A stretch of 64,000 nt of DNA from Phialophora verrucosa. Lineage: Eukaryota > Ascomycota > Eurotiomycetes > Chaetothyriales > Herpotrichiellaceae. The notes under the pieces were generated by a model. That model was not told the DNA's origin, did not search any database, and worked only from the letters and a program-made list of their open reading frames with translations. Both the position numbers and the translations under genes were made by a program. Positions within the stretch are counted from its first letter, which is position 1; the number at the start of each line of letters is the position of its first letter. The stretch lies in the NCBI GenBank assembly GCA_002099365.1, contig MSED01000005.1, positions 62,001 through 126,000 on the forward strand, in the 5' to 3' direction. Below, piece by piece: positions 22,048 through 33,882 of this stretch.

Positions 22048-23409
22048 ATGTCTGCCGATCTTTTCGCTGCCTTTATGCCAAAGGGAGTGAGGCCAGAGGA
22101 CCCATTTGGATCGCCCGCTCAGCACACAACCGTTCCTGCCGAAAACGTCGTTCATTCCAAGCCATCGACTCCTGAAAAGAGTACCATCAAGCAGGCACAG
22201 CAGTTGAGTGAGCCATCGCCACTGTGGAAGCGAGGTATCGATGGAGGTGATATCCTCTTCGACGCAGAAGAGGCCGCTCTCGACGATGATTTTGGCGACT
22301 TTGAAACCGTCGGGAGGCCATGGAGTGACAGAGCAGATCTCAGGAGTAGCGGGGATGCATCTCAGTCGGCTGATCTCGCGATTGACACGTCACATACAAA
22401 GTCCACCGGGCCTCTTGTCCCCGATCTTCTAGACGGGGATGATGGGATTCCGCATGTAGCTGGTGCGGCTAACCAGGCGGTTTGGCCCCAGCCCGACTCT
22501 CACAAACAATCTATGACCGCAAGCAGCAATAATGAGGGTGTGAATGCCACAGAGGACGACGGCTGGGGGGACTTCGAACAGACGGAGCCACAGGCACCGC
22601 ATAGCATGCATAATCTGGACACTGAGCCGAGCCGGAAGCTAGAGGTTACGAGAGAGGAACCAGTTGCTGATGGAGCGGACGAGGAATGGGAGCCCTTTGA
22701 CGAGGAAACACCCTCCGATATGACCGATCCTTCCGGAGCCTCGAAATCCCTTGCATATATGCCCAAAGCAGTCTTACGAGACACTCGGCGGCAAACAGGT
22801 TCTTTAACCGTGCTCGAAAGACCAAGCAACGTACCGCCACCCTCCTCGCTTCTGCAGCTACTTTCGACGGTCTTCCAGTCTATTCGCAGGAGCAACACTG
22901 ATGCTACTAGGACAAAATCAGAACTGGCCTCACAGGTGCTTCTTGCGTTCCGGACTGCAAGTCGAATAATCGCCGGGAGGACATTGCGCTGGAAAAGAGA
23001 CTCGATCCTGGCGCAAAGTGTGCGGATTGGCCAAGCTGGCAAAACCGGTGGCATGAAGTTGGTCTCGGTGAACAAGAGCGAGATCAGCAAAGAAGAAAGA
23101 GAAGTGGAAGATATGATTCAAAACTGGTCAAAATACATTTATGAATTCAACAGCATTATCAAACAAGCCGGTTTGCCGCCACCTCGTATGAAGCTTTCTC
23201 CACGGAGCCCCTTGGAGATCTCGAAACAAACAGCCAGCTCTAGCTCTTCGAAACAATGCGCGATATGTGGCCTGAAAAGGACCGAGAGACTGAGCGACGT
23301 TGACCTCGACGTCGAGGACCTTTTCGGCGAATTCTGGGTCGAGCATTGGGGCCACAGGGACTGCTGCGATTTCTGGTGTTCGTACAAGTCTATGCTAGGA
23401 CAGCGCTGA
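22048..23409 (+). CDS. Ppk6-like protein with acidic WGDF motifs; no kinase domain
   Basis: Single exon, 453 aa. The family is often named serine/threonine-protein kinase Ppk6 in fungal databases, but no glycine loop, HRD or DFG motif can be found here. What is present: two acidic phenylalanine motifs, DDDFGDFE (near residue 80) and DDGWGDFE (near 170), plus DEEWEPFDEE, which look like binding motifs for clathrin-adaptor ear domains as in aftiphilin. The conserved C-terminal part reads LRWKRDSILAQSVRIG, GMKLVSVNKSE, then CAICGLKRTER and a VEHWGHRDCCDFW segment whose Cys/His spacing could hold zinc. A trafficking role is inferred from these motifs. The gene ends 33 bp from the stop of a convergent gene. 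Confidence 0.82.
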   Translation: MSADLFAAFMPKGVRPEDPFGSPAQHTTVPAENVVHSKPSTPEKSTIKQAQQLSEPSPLWKRGIDGGDILFDAEEAALDDDFGDFETVGRPWSDRADLRSSGDASQSADLAIDTSHTKSTGPLVPDLLDGDDGIPHVAGAANQAVWPQPDSHKQSMTASSNNEGVNATEDDGWGDFEQTEPQAPHSMHNLDTEPSRKLEVTREEPVADGADEEWEPFDEETPSDMTDPSGASKSLAYMPKAVLRDTRRQTGSLTVLERPSNVPPPSSLLQLLSTVFQSIRRSNTDATRTKSELASQVLLAFRTASRIIAGRTLRWKRDSILAQSVRIGQAGKTGGMKLVSVNKSEISKEEREVEDMIQNWSKYIYEFNSIIKQAGLPPPRMKLSPRSPLEISKQTASSSSSKQCAICGLKRTERLSDVDLDVEDLFGEFWVEHWGHRDCCDFWCSYKSMLGQR

Positions 23410-23442
23410 GGTGGAATCCCGTTACAGAAAAGACTGCCTTCC

Positions 23443-24177
23443 TCAGTGAGCTGTTGGTTGTCCTGCATTCCCAGCTTCGGGGTTCAATCCCAAGCACTCT
23501 TTGCCAGCATTACCCCTGGAGGAATCAATGGGATCAGTCTCATAGAGCCCAAATGTCATACGCACCCTGCCTCCGTATGAAACCTTCGCGTTATATCCGG
23601 TTGGATCCTCCTTCGTGGCGGCTTGGGCCAGCCGAACGCTTTCCAGCCGCCACAAGCGAATTGAGCCTCTGTCAGGTCGCCAGAAGTGCACTTGGGTCTC
23701 AATCAAGTCTTTCGAGACGTGCGTGATCGTATCGCAGTCGATGCAACTCCGAAGGTTATGTTCCTAGAGATCAGCCCTTTTTTCGACCTTTCTCCCGGAT
23801 CGGATCCAGTTTTCACGCGCTGTTCAATGTCTTTTTCCGCTTTGAAATTTGACTGAGTGTGCATTTGTGGCAAGCTGGGGTTTCGGGCTGCGGAATTGAG
23901 GAAGAGGTATGCAGGATGATCGAGAAGGCAATGAACGAAAATAGGCTGAGGCATTGAAGACCCTAGTTACCGTCATCAACGTCAAATGCCTCTCCAGGTC
24001 TAGCGGGTCTTGAAATTGAGTCGGAACGAGAACGACGTGACCTAGTCGGTTAGAATCTTCGAGGAGAAGGCGACGCAGATCATGTTTTTTGGCACTTGAT
24101 CCAGCCGATGTCATGATCAAGAACCAAACATGGAAGCTGTCCGAGGGACGACAGCACCACAGCAGAGGTTCCTCCAT
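23443..24177 (-). CDS. Unrecognised small protein, three exons
   Basis: I do not recognise the family. Exons 24177-23971, 23852-23817 and 23763-23443 give a closed 187-aa frame. The parts look coding by composition: MEEPLLWCCRPSDSFHVWFL, KKHDLRRLLLEDSNRLGHVV, then CIDC and FWRPDRGSIRLWRLESVRLA, and SYGGRVRMTFGLYETD. Intron 2 (23764-23816) has a good branch site (GCTGAT) and a TAG acceptor; intron 1 (118 nt) is less certain, and the 36-nt middle exon is the weakest part. The gene is wedged in: its ATG is 37 bp after the Yippee stop on the same strand, and its stop is 33 bp from the stop of the convergent Ppk6-like gene. Existence is likely; exact structure is not sure. Confidence 0.5.
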
Positions 24178-24214
24178 ATCTGAGTTTCCCCTTAATGCCA
24201 CCTGACAGCTCTAC

Positions 24215-24635
24215 TCAAGTCACCAAACAGATCAATTCGCTCTCCAGAATCGACTTTCCTTCTTTGTATCGCTCGCTCGATTCGTAAGCCTTGTCATATT
24301 TCCAGCCAACCGTCTCATCGCACTGTTTGCATTTGATATCTCTCACGATATGCCGGCCGGTGGTCATATTTCTCTCCATTGCTTCACCCTGTTTGATGTT
24401 CACTACCGTGGAGAAGAGGAAGGCTTTGCCATGTTGGCCACGGAAGTTACGTGAAATAATGTCGTCGAAATCGGCAAGATGCGTTTTGCAGTTCTGGTGA
24501 AATCAGTTGTTAGCAGGCTAACGGACTTGTGTATGAAGGGCTTTCAGCAGCGGTCGGAACGTCTATAGGCTGGTGCTGTACCTTGCAGCCAAAGATTTTG
24601 GCTGAGTTTAGGTAGACGTTGTATGCCAGGCCCAT
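24215..24635 (-). CDS. Yippee-like zinc-binding protein
   Basis: Exons 24635-24582 and 24493-24215 (110 aa). Yippee/Mis18-fold protein: C17-x2-C20 (IFGCKNCKTHLADFDDIISR) and C73-x2-C76 (IKCKQCDETVGWKYDKAYES) form the zinc site; the conserved core NFRGQHGKAFLF and RNMTTGRHIVRD is intact. The intron sits exactly between GCK and NCK and keeps the frame. Length matches the family. The cellular role in fungi is not settled; metazoan Yippee proteins sit at the centrosome or in the CTLH ubiquitin ligase. Confidence 0.93.
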
Positions 24636-26556
24636 TCTGATGAGAGAGCCCCCCGGCCAGAGATCCAACCACGTTGATTGCAACGCACAGCGGTCCACGC
24701 CGCTGTTCAAAAACAAGCCGCAGTGTCCCGTGTGCGGTAGATGTGCAAAGTCGCCTGCTTTCGGACGCTTGCCCCGGGTACCACTCTTGATTCAAATTTG
24801 CTTGATCCTCTGCTGCAGATGAAACAACATGCACGCAAATCTCTGCTCGGAGGTTCGCAGGAAGTCAAACGGAGTGTTATGGGACAGGCAGCAGGGCCGT
24901 GGCGGTGGGAAAGGGACTGAGGTTAGGCGGCTTGTGAGAGGGTCTAGTCGGGGTTGGATCCGTCGTGTGACCAGAGTGGAACTTCCAGTTCCCAGTTCAG
25001 ATGGCAGCCTGCTACCGCCGGGGGCGCAGATTTTGAGAAGAGGGACGTGGAAGGTCTCGAGAGTATTCGTAAAAGGATGTATTGCAGAAGTGGGATGTTG
25101 CTGCGAGGGTCGACGTTAGGATACAACATGCCGCCCGGACCGCAACCTTAGACCGCCAGTACCCCGACCCCACCATCTGAAGTACAAGGCGTCGCCTCCG
25201 TCGACCCGATATTCAGCCGGCAATTTACTGTACGTGACTGTAGTATCGATATCCGAAACTACAAGGCCAGGAGAATTCGTAGGGGGTTATGTACCTGCTA
25301 AGACTGTAGAATATAGATCCCCAAAGGTGAGGCTTATAAAAGAGAGAGAGCCTTCGCTCTACTTGGACCGCAGCGAACACAATGGCAGGTCCTTCATCGC
25401 CTGAGCTTATGATTACGGGTTCAAATCGACGTGCGTTTTCCATTCTGTAGCTTGGCCGACAGTCGACTCTTGGAATGTAAACAAATATTCTCCGTCAAGA
25501 TTGCGATAGTTGTCGTTCAGTGAATGATGGTACAAGTCTTTATTCACTCTAAGCCGTTTGATATTCCTGCTTCTCCGCGAGTTTGCTTCTGATAAACGCG
25601 ACACCTTTCTCGGCCGTCTTTGCAGCTGTTGCCACTCCAATTGCTACAGTCATTCCAGTAGAAACCATTGATCCTACACCACTATTACTGGAGCATAATC
25701 GGAATTTTTTTAGTGTTGCATGCCTCTGCGGTTTCTTGGAGACACGTCTGCGGCTTTAAGTGGCCTGGATTCGAAGCATTGCGGCATTCGAGCGGGTGTC
25801 GAGACTCGGTAAACGAACACTATCAATAATGTGGGCAGAGGCCCAAGCTCAAGAGCAACTATAGCCACTCAAGAGATACAGGTATGGAGTACGGACTATG
25901 GTCGGGCTTCTTCCGCCGGCTTCTCTTCATCTCTATCTATTTCCGATTGAACTCCACGGCTCAAGCTGCTAAGCATCTGCCACCGGAAGCAAAATGGCAT
26001 TCTCTCCGTGGCATTTAATTCCCGCAGCGACAGAGGTGCAGATTTGACATTCGATGATCTCCTGAAGACGTGCATATGAGGAAACAATTCTTCGCCTTTC
26101 TATTGGGTATTTACGATAGTGTTTCGACGAGACTTCCCTTTCGTTCCAGTCGTTCACCATAGCAAACTTTGTCCGCAGTATTTCGCAAGCTCCCATCCGA
26201 TTTTCGGGCTTGTCATGACCACTTCCGAGGAGCAAGCTCAAGTCCATCTGGACTCTGCGACCGATGCTACTTCGCACGACCAACATAACCCACTTAGACA
26301 TCTCCCCCACAATGTCCCGCGCACCACCGAGGCAGGAGACTGCATCCAGAGTGTAAACAATGACATATGGCACGCAACCTCATTCCTGGGCTGCGGCCGC
26401 AGGAGATAAAAGGCTGCGGGTCTCCTGCTTGTTGGAACCTTTTTACACACCATAAGTTGCACCAACCCCTCTGCCTCAGAAACTCTCTTCAGGACTGGCC
26501 ACACCACAGGTAGTTGGAATCCCCGGAAAAGTAAAGCAACCAAATCACGTCGCAGC
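24636..26556. other. Intergenic region (1.9 kb)
   Basis: Between divergent genes. Parts (about 25200-25700) are AT-richer than the surroundings. Short ORFs on both strands show no recognisable family or consistent codon pattern. Confidence 0.4.
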
Positions 26557-27747
26557 ATGGGTTCGGCCAGCACGATGAAGGCGGTGGTCTTCAAAGGGAA
26601 ACTTCAAGTTGCGGTTGAAGACAGACCCATCCCCAAGGTCCAAGACCCAAAAGACATCATTGTAAAGGTCAAGTACACAGCACTGTGTGGAAGGTAGGAT
26701 ATCGTCCGAGACTGACCCTTCTTCTCTAATGTCGAGCAGTGAACTCCATGTCTTCCGTGGCCATCAACCTTCAGGGACAGGTTTTATCGCCGGTCATGAA
26801 TTCACCGGCGAGGTGGTAGAGACGGGGTCAGAAGTCAAATCCGTACAGAAAGGCGACATGATCGTGACACCCTTCACAATCAGTTGTGGGGAGTGCTTCT
26901 ATTGTAAACGAGGATTCTCATCACGTTGTGAGAAGTGCCAACTGTTCGGCACGGTGATTCTCGATGGCGGCCAAGCGGAATATTGTCGGATTCCTCTCGC
27001 GGACAGCACCGTCGTCAAAGCCCCAGCCAATATCGAGGAGGTTAAGCTGGTGCTCATGGCTGATATCTTCCCAACGGGATACTTCGCCGCTGCAAATGCA
27101 TTCCGAGGGTTTGACAGAGAAGTCATCGAACAGAGTGTGGTGTTGCTGATAGGTTGTGGTCCTGTCGGGTTATGTGCATTAACTTGTGCTCTGGATTACA
27201 AACCCAAGGCCGTTTTAGCTATTGATGGCGTGGAAGCTCGTTTGGAGCAAGCGAGAAAGCTCGGAGGGGAACCTTGGAACTATCAAAAGGACATGGAAGG
27301 TCTCAAGAAGCGGGTTCTAGAGCTCTCAGACGGCAGAGGTGCGGACATTTGTATTGAGCTGGTTGGCCACAGTGACGCACTCGGAATGGGCTTCGAGCTT
27401 TTGAGGCCCTGGGGCAATAGTGAGTTTGCTCTCTCTCAAAAGGCTATGCTGGAGGAGTCTGGCTATTTGGTGCAGGCTAACGGGTCTTTGCAGTTTCAAG
27501 CATCGGCGTGCATAATGGAGAGATTCCTTGGACGGGGAACCAGGCGTATGGAAAAAATTTGAGGGTGCAAATGGGCAGATGTCCGGTCCGAAGTCTGTTT
27601 GAAGAAGCCTTGACTATGCTCGCGAAGAAACAGGACCAGCTGGACTTCATGACTGCCAACATCAAGCCTTTGTCGGAAGCGGTCAAATGGTACGATGAGT
27701 TCAACAACATGCGAGTGCAAAAGGTCGTATTTGAGGCAGACAAGTGA
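26557..27747 (+). CDS. Zinc-containing alcohol dehydrogenase (MDR family)
   Basis: Exons 26557-26693, 26740-27419 and 27494-27747 (356 aa). Catalytic zinc ligands C44, H65 and E66 (ALCGSELH, AGHEFTG); structural zinc cysteines C95, C98, C101 and C109; Rossmann motif GCGPVG in VLLIGCGPVGLCALTCALDY. Intron 2 lies between RPWGN and ISSIGVHNGEIPWTG; if not removed the frame stops early. NAD(P)-dependent alcohol or aldehyde oxidation is expected; the S-ELH context after the first zinc cysteine resembles the formaldehyde/sorbitol/threonine dehydrogenase side of the family rather than yeast Adh1. Substrate unknown. Confidence 0.92.
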
Positions 27748-28716
27748 GAGGTCGGCGGTGCTTACCATGTCTCGGCATCAGGGTCTGTGGGACCTTTCCA
27801 TTCTGCTCAGTCATGTGTATGTAGCTGTGGCTTTCTGCAGACAAGATCTCAATCTTCTAGGATCCAGGTTCCCCATGCTTGAGTTGGTACAAAGTTCGGG
27901 TGCGGCAGGTATTGACATCGTGGCCGCATGCCCTGTACGAGACGATAACTTGAAACGGTTTAGTTTCAGCCGCACGTTTTCGTCGAGCGCGCTGGAGCAT
28001 TGCACATCGGCTCTTCAAAGTGCAAACGCTGACAACCAGACTTAGGTCAGGCAAGGGAATTGGACACAGTTAGCAGAAGGCTGGGCGGTGCGCACGTAGT
28101 TGGGTGAGATGGTGACGCTTAAATCAAGGTAAGCCGGCCTCATCGGCGATGCGCGGGTTGTTTGAGCTACGGAGTACATAATGTGATGAAAGATGAATCA
28201 GAGCGGGAGGAGCAAAAGCTATGAAGCTCCAAGAGAGCATCAGCCAGTGGGAATTGGGCATGCTCGAAGCCGAAGAGCTGGAGCTTTTTGTTATGGCTGG
28301 TGGCCGATGATGCCCCCCACCACCCACTCTCACTCACTGCGACCGCGCATGCCCTGCCAGCCACGTTCGCTGCCGGAGAGATTTTATGCTGTGCCCGTGA
28401 TTCAAACGCATTTTCAATTTCGTTTGTTTCTCAAATTGCTGCACCTCAACAACATTCAAACCGCCCTGTTCCTCACATTTTCCACCACACCCCTCGTCCT
28501 CCCCTCGACCCTCATCTCATCCCCTCCATACTCGCACCGATCGCATCCCCGTCCTCTTCCATATTTCCTGCATATCTCCCATCTGCCGCATCCCCCTCAC
28601 TCCGCAGTCAGATCGGATTGACGCCTCACCTGCTCGGCTTGACCTTGCTCTCACATCCGCGCCGATCACCCTCGCCCCACGTCCGCCATTGAATCGACCA
28701 CCCTCCCGCGTTTCTC
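27748..28716. promoter_or_regulatory. Promoter and C-rich leader of the KH-domain gene
   Basis: From about 28440 to 28690 the plus strand is dominated by C and T (CCCCTC, CTCATCTCATCCCC, CCCTCAC), which is the probable 5' UTR of the KH-domain gene. The proximal part contains several TCAT and CCC tracts. No other gene seen. Confidence 0.5.
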
Positions 28717-29879
28717 ATGATGGCATCCACAGAGTCTCCGTCTGCTGCAAACCACATTGACGACCAGGGTCTTAGTGAGCCCTTGAATCAGCTCAATGTC
28801 AGTGATCCTCAGAACGAGGGCCCAAAGACCGAAGAGGAATATGCGCAGTCCATATTGACTCTCCGTGCTATCGTCTCAACCAAGGAAGCTGGTGTCATTA
28901 TCGGCAAAGCTGGAAAGAATGTTGCCGATCTTCGCGAAGAGACCGGAGTCAAGGCGGGAGTAAGCAAGGTTGTTCAGGGTGTCCATGATCGCGTCTTGAC
29001 CGTTACTGGTCCACTATCCGGCATCGCAAAGGCATATTCGCTCGTGGCCAAGGGCCTGCTCGAAGGTGCACCTCAGATGGGCATGGGTGGTGTGATCCAG
29101 AACAACGGCACCCATCGTAAGCAAATTCGGAACGCAATCTCGAATCTTACTAATTCTGTGTAGCCATCCGTCTTCTGATCTCGCACAACCAAATGGGCAC
29201 TATCATCGGCCGCCAAGGACTAAAGATCAAGCAAATCCAGGACGTTTCTGGGGTTCGTATGGTTGCCCAGAAGGAGATGCTGCCACAATCCACCGAGCGC
29301 ATTGTCGAAGTTCAAGGTACCCCCGACGGCATTGACAAAGCTGTGTGGGAAATCGGAAAATGCTTGGTGGATGATTGGCAGCGTGGCACTGGCAGCGTCC
29401 TCTACAATCCAGCTGTCCGCGTCCAGGTCGGTTCTGGCCCGCTCCCTCCAGCAGTCGCCACTGCTGGAATCACACCTGGCAACTATGGTGGCGGTGGTGG
29501 TGGCGGCGGTCGGTCCTACAACCGTACTGGCAACGGTGCTGATTTTAGTGAAACACGCACCTACAACCGCAACAACGACATGCCACGTGCAGGTGGTATT
29601 CCTGTGGTTACCGAGGACGGCGAAGAAGTCCAGACCCAGAACATCAGTATTCCCGCCGATATGGTCGGCTGCATCATTGGGAGAGGGGGTTCCAAGATTA
29701 GCGAGATCCGCAAGAGCTCGGGTGCTCGCATCTCAATCGCCAAAGCTCCTCACGACGACACTGGGGAGAGAATGTTCACCATCATGGGAAGCGCCAGCGC
29801 CAACGAACGAGCCTTGTATCTTCTCTACGAGAATCTTGAGGCCGAGAAAGGACGTCGACAGCAGGTCTCCTCCGAGTGA
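28717..29879 (+). CDS. Triple KH-domain RNA-binding protein (PCBP/Rnc1-type)
   Basis: Exons 28717-29116 and 29164-29879 (371 aa). Three KH domains, each with an intact GxxG loop: KH1 about 46-112 (GVIIGKAGKNVADLREETGV), KH2 about 134-203 (GTIIGRQGLKIKQIQDVSGV), KH3 about 285-355 (GCIIGRGGSKISEIRKSSGA). A glycine run and an Arg/Asn-rich linker separate KH2 and KH3. The order and spacing match poly(C)-binding proteins and S. pombe Rnc1, which bind and stabilise specific mRNAs including MAPK regulators; the yeast relatives are Pbp2/Hek2. Translation may begin at either of two adjacent ATGs. A cell-wall-integrity MAPKK is the next gene downstream, though adjacency alone does not link them. Confidence 0.93.
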
Positions 29880-31707
29880 AGTGCCCGCCAGCGATCCGCT
29901 CTCCTTCGTCTACTCTTCGACACGCTCCCTAACACCTTCCGTCTACCATTGTCCGCCTCCAACCTCGACGAATGACAGTTCCGCGAAAAGCATATGGCAT
30001 TGTTTTCTTCTTTCTTGGCGTCCGATAGATGGTGTCTTGCGCAAAGCGAACATTGACGAAGCTATGATACCTTACCTCTCGCCTGGAGCGCGAGCTTTTT
30101 TTCACGAATCATGACGACCTGATCTCGAGCTTGTACACGACGAGCCCGATCGCCCAATCCTTTCTAATGCATTCGACGACCACCACCACGTCACAACTCT
30201 TTCCGACTCGAAATCTCACCAGGCGGACTCACCCTTCTTTACCCTTGTTCCCGTTTCGGCCTTCAGCCTTAGTTCGCACTCTTCAAGCGTGGTCTCCGAA
30301 GCGAAAGACGGAGATGCATCAGACGGAAGATAGCGGCGGCGGACATGCTCTTGTTTGGCGGGTTGGCCGTGCTTATATGTAGTGCATCACCCGAGATCAG
30401 CGCTCGGCAGGCGCAGGAGCAGGGGCGTGTCGAGCACCTGACAGAGTATCAAGCCAGAGGAAGGACGGACCTCTCCTAGCCCAATGTCAAATGAAAATGA
30501 AGAACGGTCGTGCACGCTTCGCTTTAAACATTTTCAAATCGTAGAGCTCCGATCCTGCACCTGCCAGTGTACAGGGTGCACAGCAGTGATTTGTAGGTTG
30601 TCACCGCATGTTGGCAGCCTCTGACAGGCCGGGGCGAGCCAAGTCAGCGTCGGAGGGGCGGTATGTGAATCAAGTGCCAACACGGCTCTGCTCGTCATAG
30701 GTTCTCCCGAAGTTCCTGCTGATGCCCGAGAGCTGCAGCTACTGCATTTTTGCCTCAGGCCTTACTGATCTCCTGCGTCTCAAGCAGTGGAGAGGGCCGA
30801 GGGACCAATCCAGTCGCGACATTCGGAGTAATTTGCCTTGCCCGACAACGAGACAGACACGAGTGAGTGTCAAGCGAGAGGACCAGACCGTGCCCAAGCT
30901 GCAGGTTGTCAGATGAACTCAGTTACATGGCCCAAACGGGACGAGCTGAAAATCATACTGCATTTTGCGTTCATCACTACTCCAGATACACTTTCAGCCA
31001 TCTGTCGCTCGTCGTCATCTTCTTCTCCGTGAACGCATTGTGATGGTCACCTACATCTCCTGCGGCAAGCGACATCAATTGACTTGACAGCCTGGCCCTG
31101 TCCGAGCCGTGCCTCGCCGGCCTCGTGTGTGTTGTCGTTTGGCGTTTCAGGTAGCCGCCCGTTGCAGATCAACAGTCCACCTTCGCCTAACCGGGTTGAT
31201 TTGGCCCTCACGCGGCACACCACGCCCGACGCCGACCCCAATCACCTCGTGGCCTCGAGTGTCTGCTTTTGGTCAGCGGCTCAGAGCCCAAACCCATCTT
31301 TATCCAAATATCACACAGGTCCTTTCACTCTATACACTGTATACGGCGCGAGAGCTCACTGGCCTTGCCCAACATCTCCGACCACGGCATTACATTCGCC
31401 CAGTGCACCAACCAAGAGTCGGATATTTGGTCAGCAAGGCGAAGTCCCTACCTGCGGCCGCATCTCAAGCTCGACTGCACTCTCGTGCAACAGGCAAAAG
31501 AACGAACAGTTTGCCTCCACCGTCTGCTGCAGGACGCCGCCACGAAACCACGATACCCCTCCTTCTCCTCGAACCGAGCTGGCTCGATTCTAACCTCAAA
31601 CGCAAGGCGTTACCCTCTACATATACCACGACCGCTTCGCCGTCTTCCGCCGGTCGTGTAGTCTACAAACACCTCATCTCACAAATCCTCCTATAGTCTA
31701 CACGATC
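29880..31707. other. 3' UTR of KH gene and promoter/leader of MAPKK
   Basis: 1.8 kb on which I find no credible gene. The 3' part (about 31030-31707) is pyrimidine-rich and may be a long MAPKK leader. Confidence 0.4.
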
Positions 31708-33301
31708 ATGTCTTCCCCGGTGCCACTTCTTCGGCCGCCTATGCCTGGTGGCCGCAGTCAAAGCGGTAGCCGTACTCCGCGCCTCACACTGGGTATTCCT
31801 CCCTCACCGAACCAAAGACCTGTCGGCGGCGAAGCAGAGCCGGTTCCCGAAATCCCTCGATTCAGCCTTGCAGCTTCTGGGCAGAAAGGTCCTCCGAAAC
31901 TATCTCTAGCGACGCCTATGGGAAGTCAGGGCTCTTTACAGGAAGGTGGCACGAGTCTAAGACCTCAAATACAGCCTTTGAACATATCTGCAGTGACAGG
32001 AAACGAGGCCATCAGCAGACCGAGAGGCGATAGTTTCCATGCCGCAAGCGTACCTGGGTCTGCCTCTTCCTCGACATATTCAGCCCTATCCTTCGCCATG
32101 CACGGCAGACAAACAGGCACACCAGACCCCTCGTCAGCGATAAGTTCGATCTACTCAGAAGCCAGCATTGGCGGCACGTCGATGGAGAGGGAATCGAGTA
32201 TGGGCGGCTTGTCGATCGATTTTGAGAAACTCGCCATCGAGAAGGGCAGGCCGCTGGATGTGGAAGACTTGGATGACGAGGGCTGGGGGGCAGCAAGCGA
32301 ACAAAAGAAAATCCTCGAATTGGGCTCTCTAGGGGAAGGAGCTGGAGGTGCAGTGACGAGATGTATGTTGGAAGGCGGGAAGACGATATTTGCTCTCAAG
32401 GTATGGATGTTTTCACCTCTACGACACGAGCTCAGCGCTAACCTTCCTGTTTGCAGATCATCACAACAAGCCCTGACCCCGATGTCAAGAAACAGATTCT
32501 CCGTGAGCTGAAGTTCAACAAGAACTGCACATCGGAATATATCTGCCAGTACTATGGCGCGTTTATGGACAAATCCTCCAGCACGATATCAATAGCAATG
32601 GAGTTCTGTGAAGGTGGCAGTCTCGACAGCGTTTACCGAGAGGTGAAGAAGCTGGGCGGCAGAACAGGAGAGAAGGTCTTGGGCAAGATTGCAGAGGGTG
32701 TGTTGCATGGTTTGACGTATTTGAACAGCCGGAAGATCATACACCGAGGTGAGCTATATGACCCTCCCACCGGCCTACTGATATACTGACGCTGTTTCAA
32801 GACATCAAACCCTCAAACATCCTCCTCTGCCGCAACGGCCAAGTCAAACTCTGCGACTTCGGAGTATCTGGCGAATTCGGCACCAAAGGCGACGCCAACA
32901 CCTTCATCGGCACATCCTACTACATGGCGCCAGAGCGTATACAGGGCCAATCCTACACAATCACCTCGGACGTCTGGTCCCTTGGTGTTACACTACTGGA
33001 AGTCGCACAACATCGCTTCCCCTTCCCCGCCGACGGGACGGAAATGCAGCCTCGAGCTGGTCTCATCGACTTGCTCACGTATATCGTTGCACAGCCTATC
33101 CCGAAATTGAAAGATGAACCGGACAACGGCATCAAATGGAGTGATATGTTCAAGTACTTTATTGAGTGCTGTTTAGAGAAAGAACCTCCCAGGAGAGCCA
33201 CACCTTGGAGAATGCTTGAACACCCGTGGATGGTGGAGATGAAAGCCAAGAAGGTCAACATGGCGGCATTCTTGAAACAGGTGTGGGATTGGAAAGATTG
33301 A
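31708..33301 (+). CDS. MKK2: MAP kinase kinase of the cell wall integrity pathway (Mkk1/2 type)
   Basis: Exons 31708-32400, 32457-32748 and 32802-33301 (494 aa). Dual-specificity kinase expected to be activated by the Bck1-type MAPKKK and to phosphorylate the Slt2/MpkA MAPK. An N-terminal Ser/Pro-rich arm of about 210 residues precedes the kinase domain: [14 protein letters not shown] (glycine loop), FALK with K231 at the end of exon 1, [11 protein letters not shown] (catalytic loop, split by intron 2), [20 protein letters not shown] (DFG and activation loop) and [11 protein letters not shown]. The activation-loop form [16 protein letters not shown] is that of filamentous-fungal MkkA and separates it from Ste7 and Pbs2 kinases. 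Structure is complete. Confidence 0.95.
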
Positions 33302-33882
33302 GCGGCGACTAAATCTAGATTCGTGGAGTATACGAGAGAGGATCTTCGATGTGGTTGATGATATTGACGCTTGTGACGATTCGATGGGAAAGGGGAATGG
33401 TACCTAATGTTGGAATATTGGGGGAACTGGCTGAAGGGATTGCGAGTCGACTGATGAGAGGGTGTCTTACGCTCAAGGCAAGGACAAGCTCCCATGAGCA
33501 CGGTGATGAGGGCGAGGATTTATGAAGCATCTAGGTGTGCTTTGGGGGTGATGGATCCTTCGGCCTGAGAATGGCGAGTTGCCCTCAGCTTATACTGTGC
33601 CTGAGCGACTGCAGGTTTGGTCATCAAGTGCGCCACTGGTGCAGTGCACGCGGCGACGGAGGGCATCTGAAGCTCAATGGCAGTCAAGATAGCAGCTTGG
33701 TTATTGCCGCAGGGCCGAGATAGTGACATTAGCGGGCGTGCCGCTCATATAGGAGCTGGAGCAGAAGTCCAAAGCAGAAATGCATTATTACCAACCAACT
33801 CCACATCATGCCATGTATCCGTCGTTGCCCCGATCTTTAGGTGTCACTGCCGCTTTCAGATTGCAGCTGCACTCCGACAGTT
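33302..33882. other. Convergent intergenic region
   Basis: About 580 bp between convergent stop codons; no gene recognised. Confidence 0.4.

Noticed and set aside
23475..23505. GGGTTCAATCCC, like a tRNA T-arm/B-box
   Set aside because: The arms do not pair around a 7-nt loop and no A-box or acceptor stem is present; it lies within the 187-aa gene.
25969..26373. Minus-strand ORF of 134 residues between the Yippee and alcohol dehydrogenase genes
   Set aside because: No family resemblance and no supporting splice structure; treated as chance.
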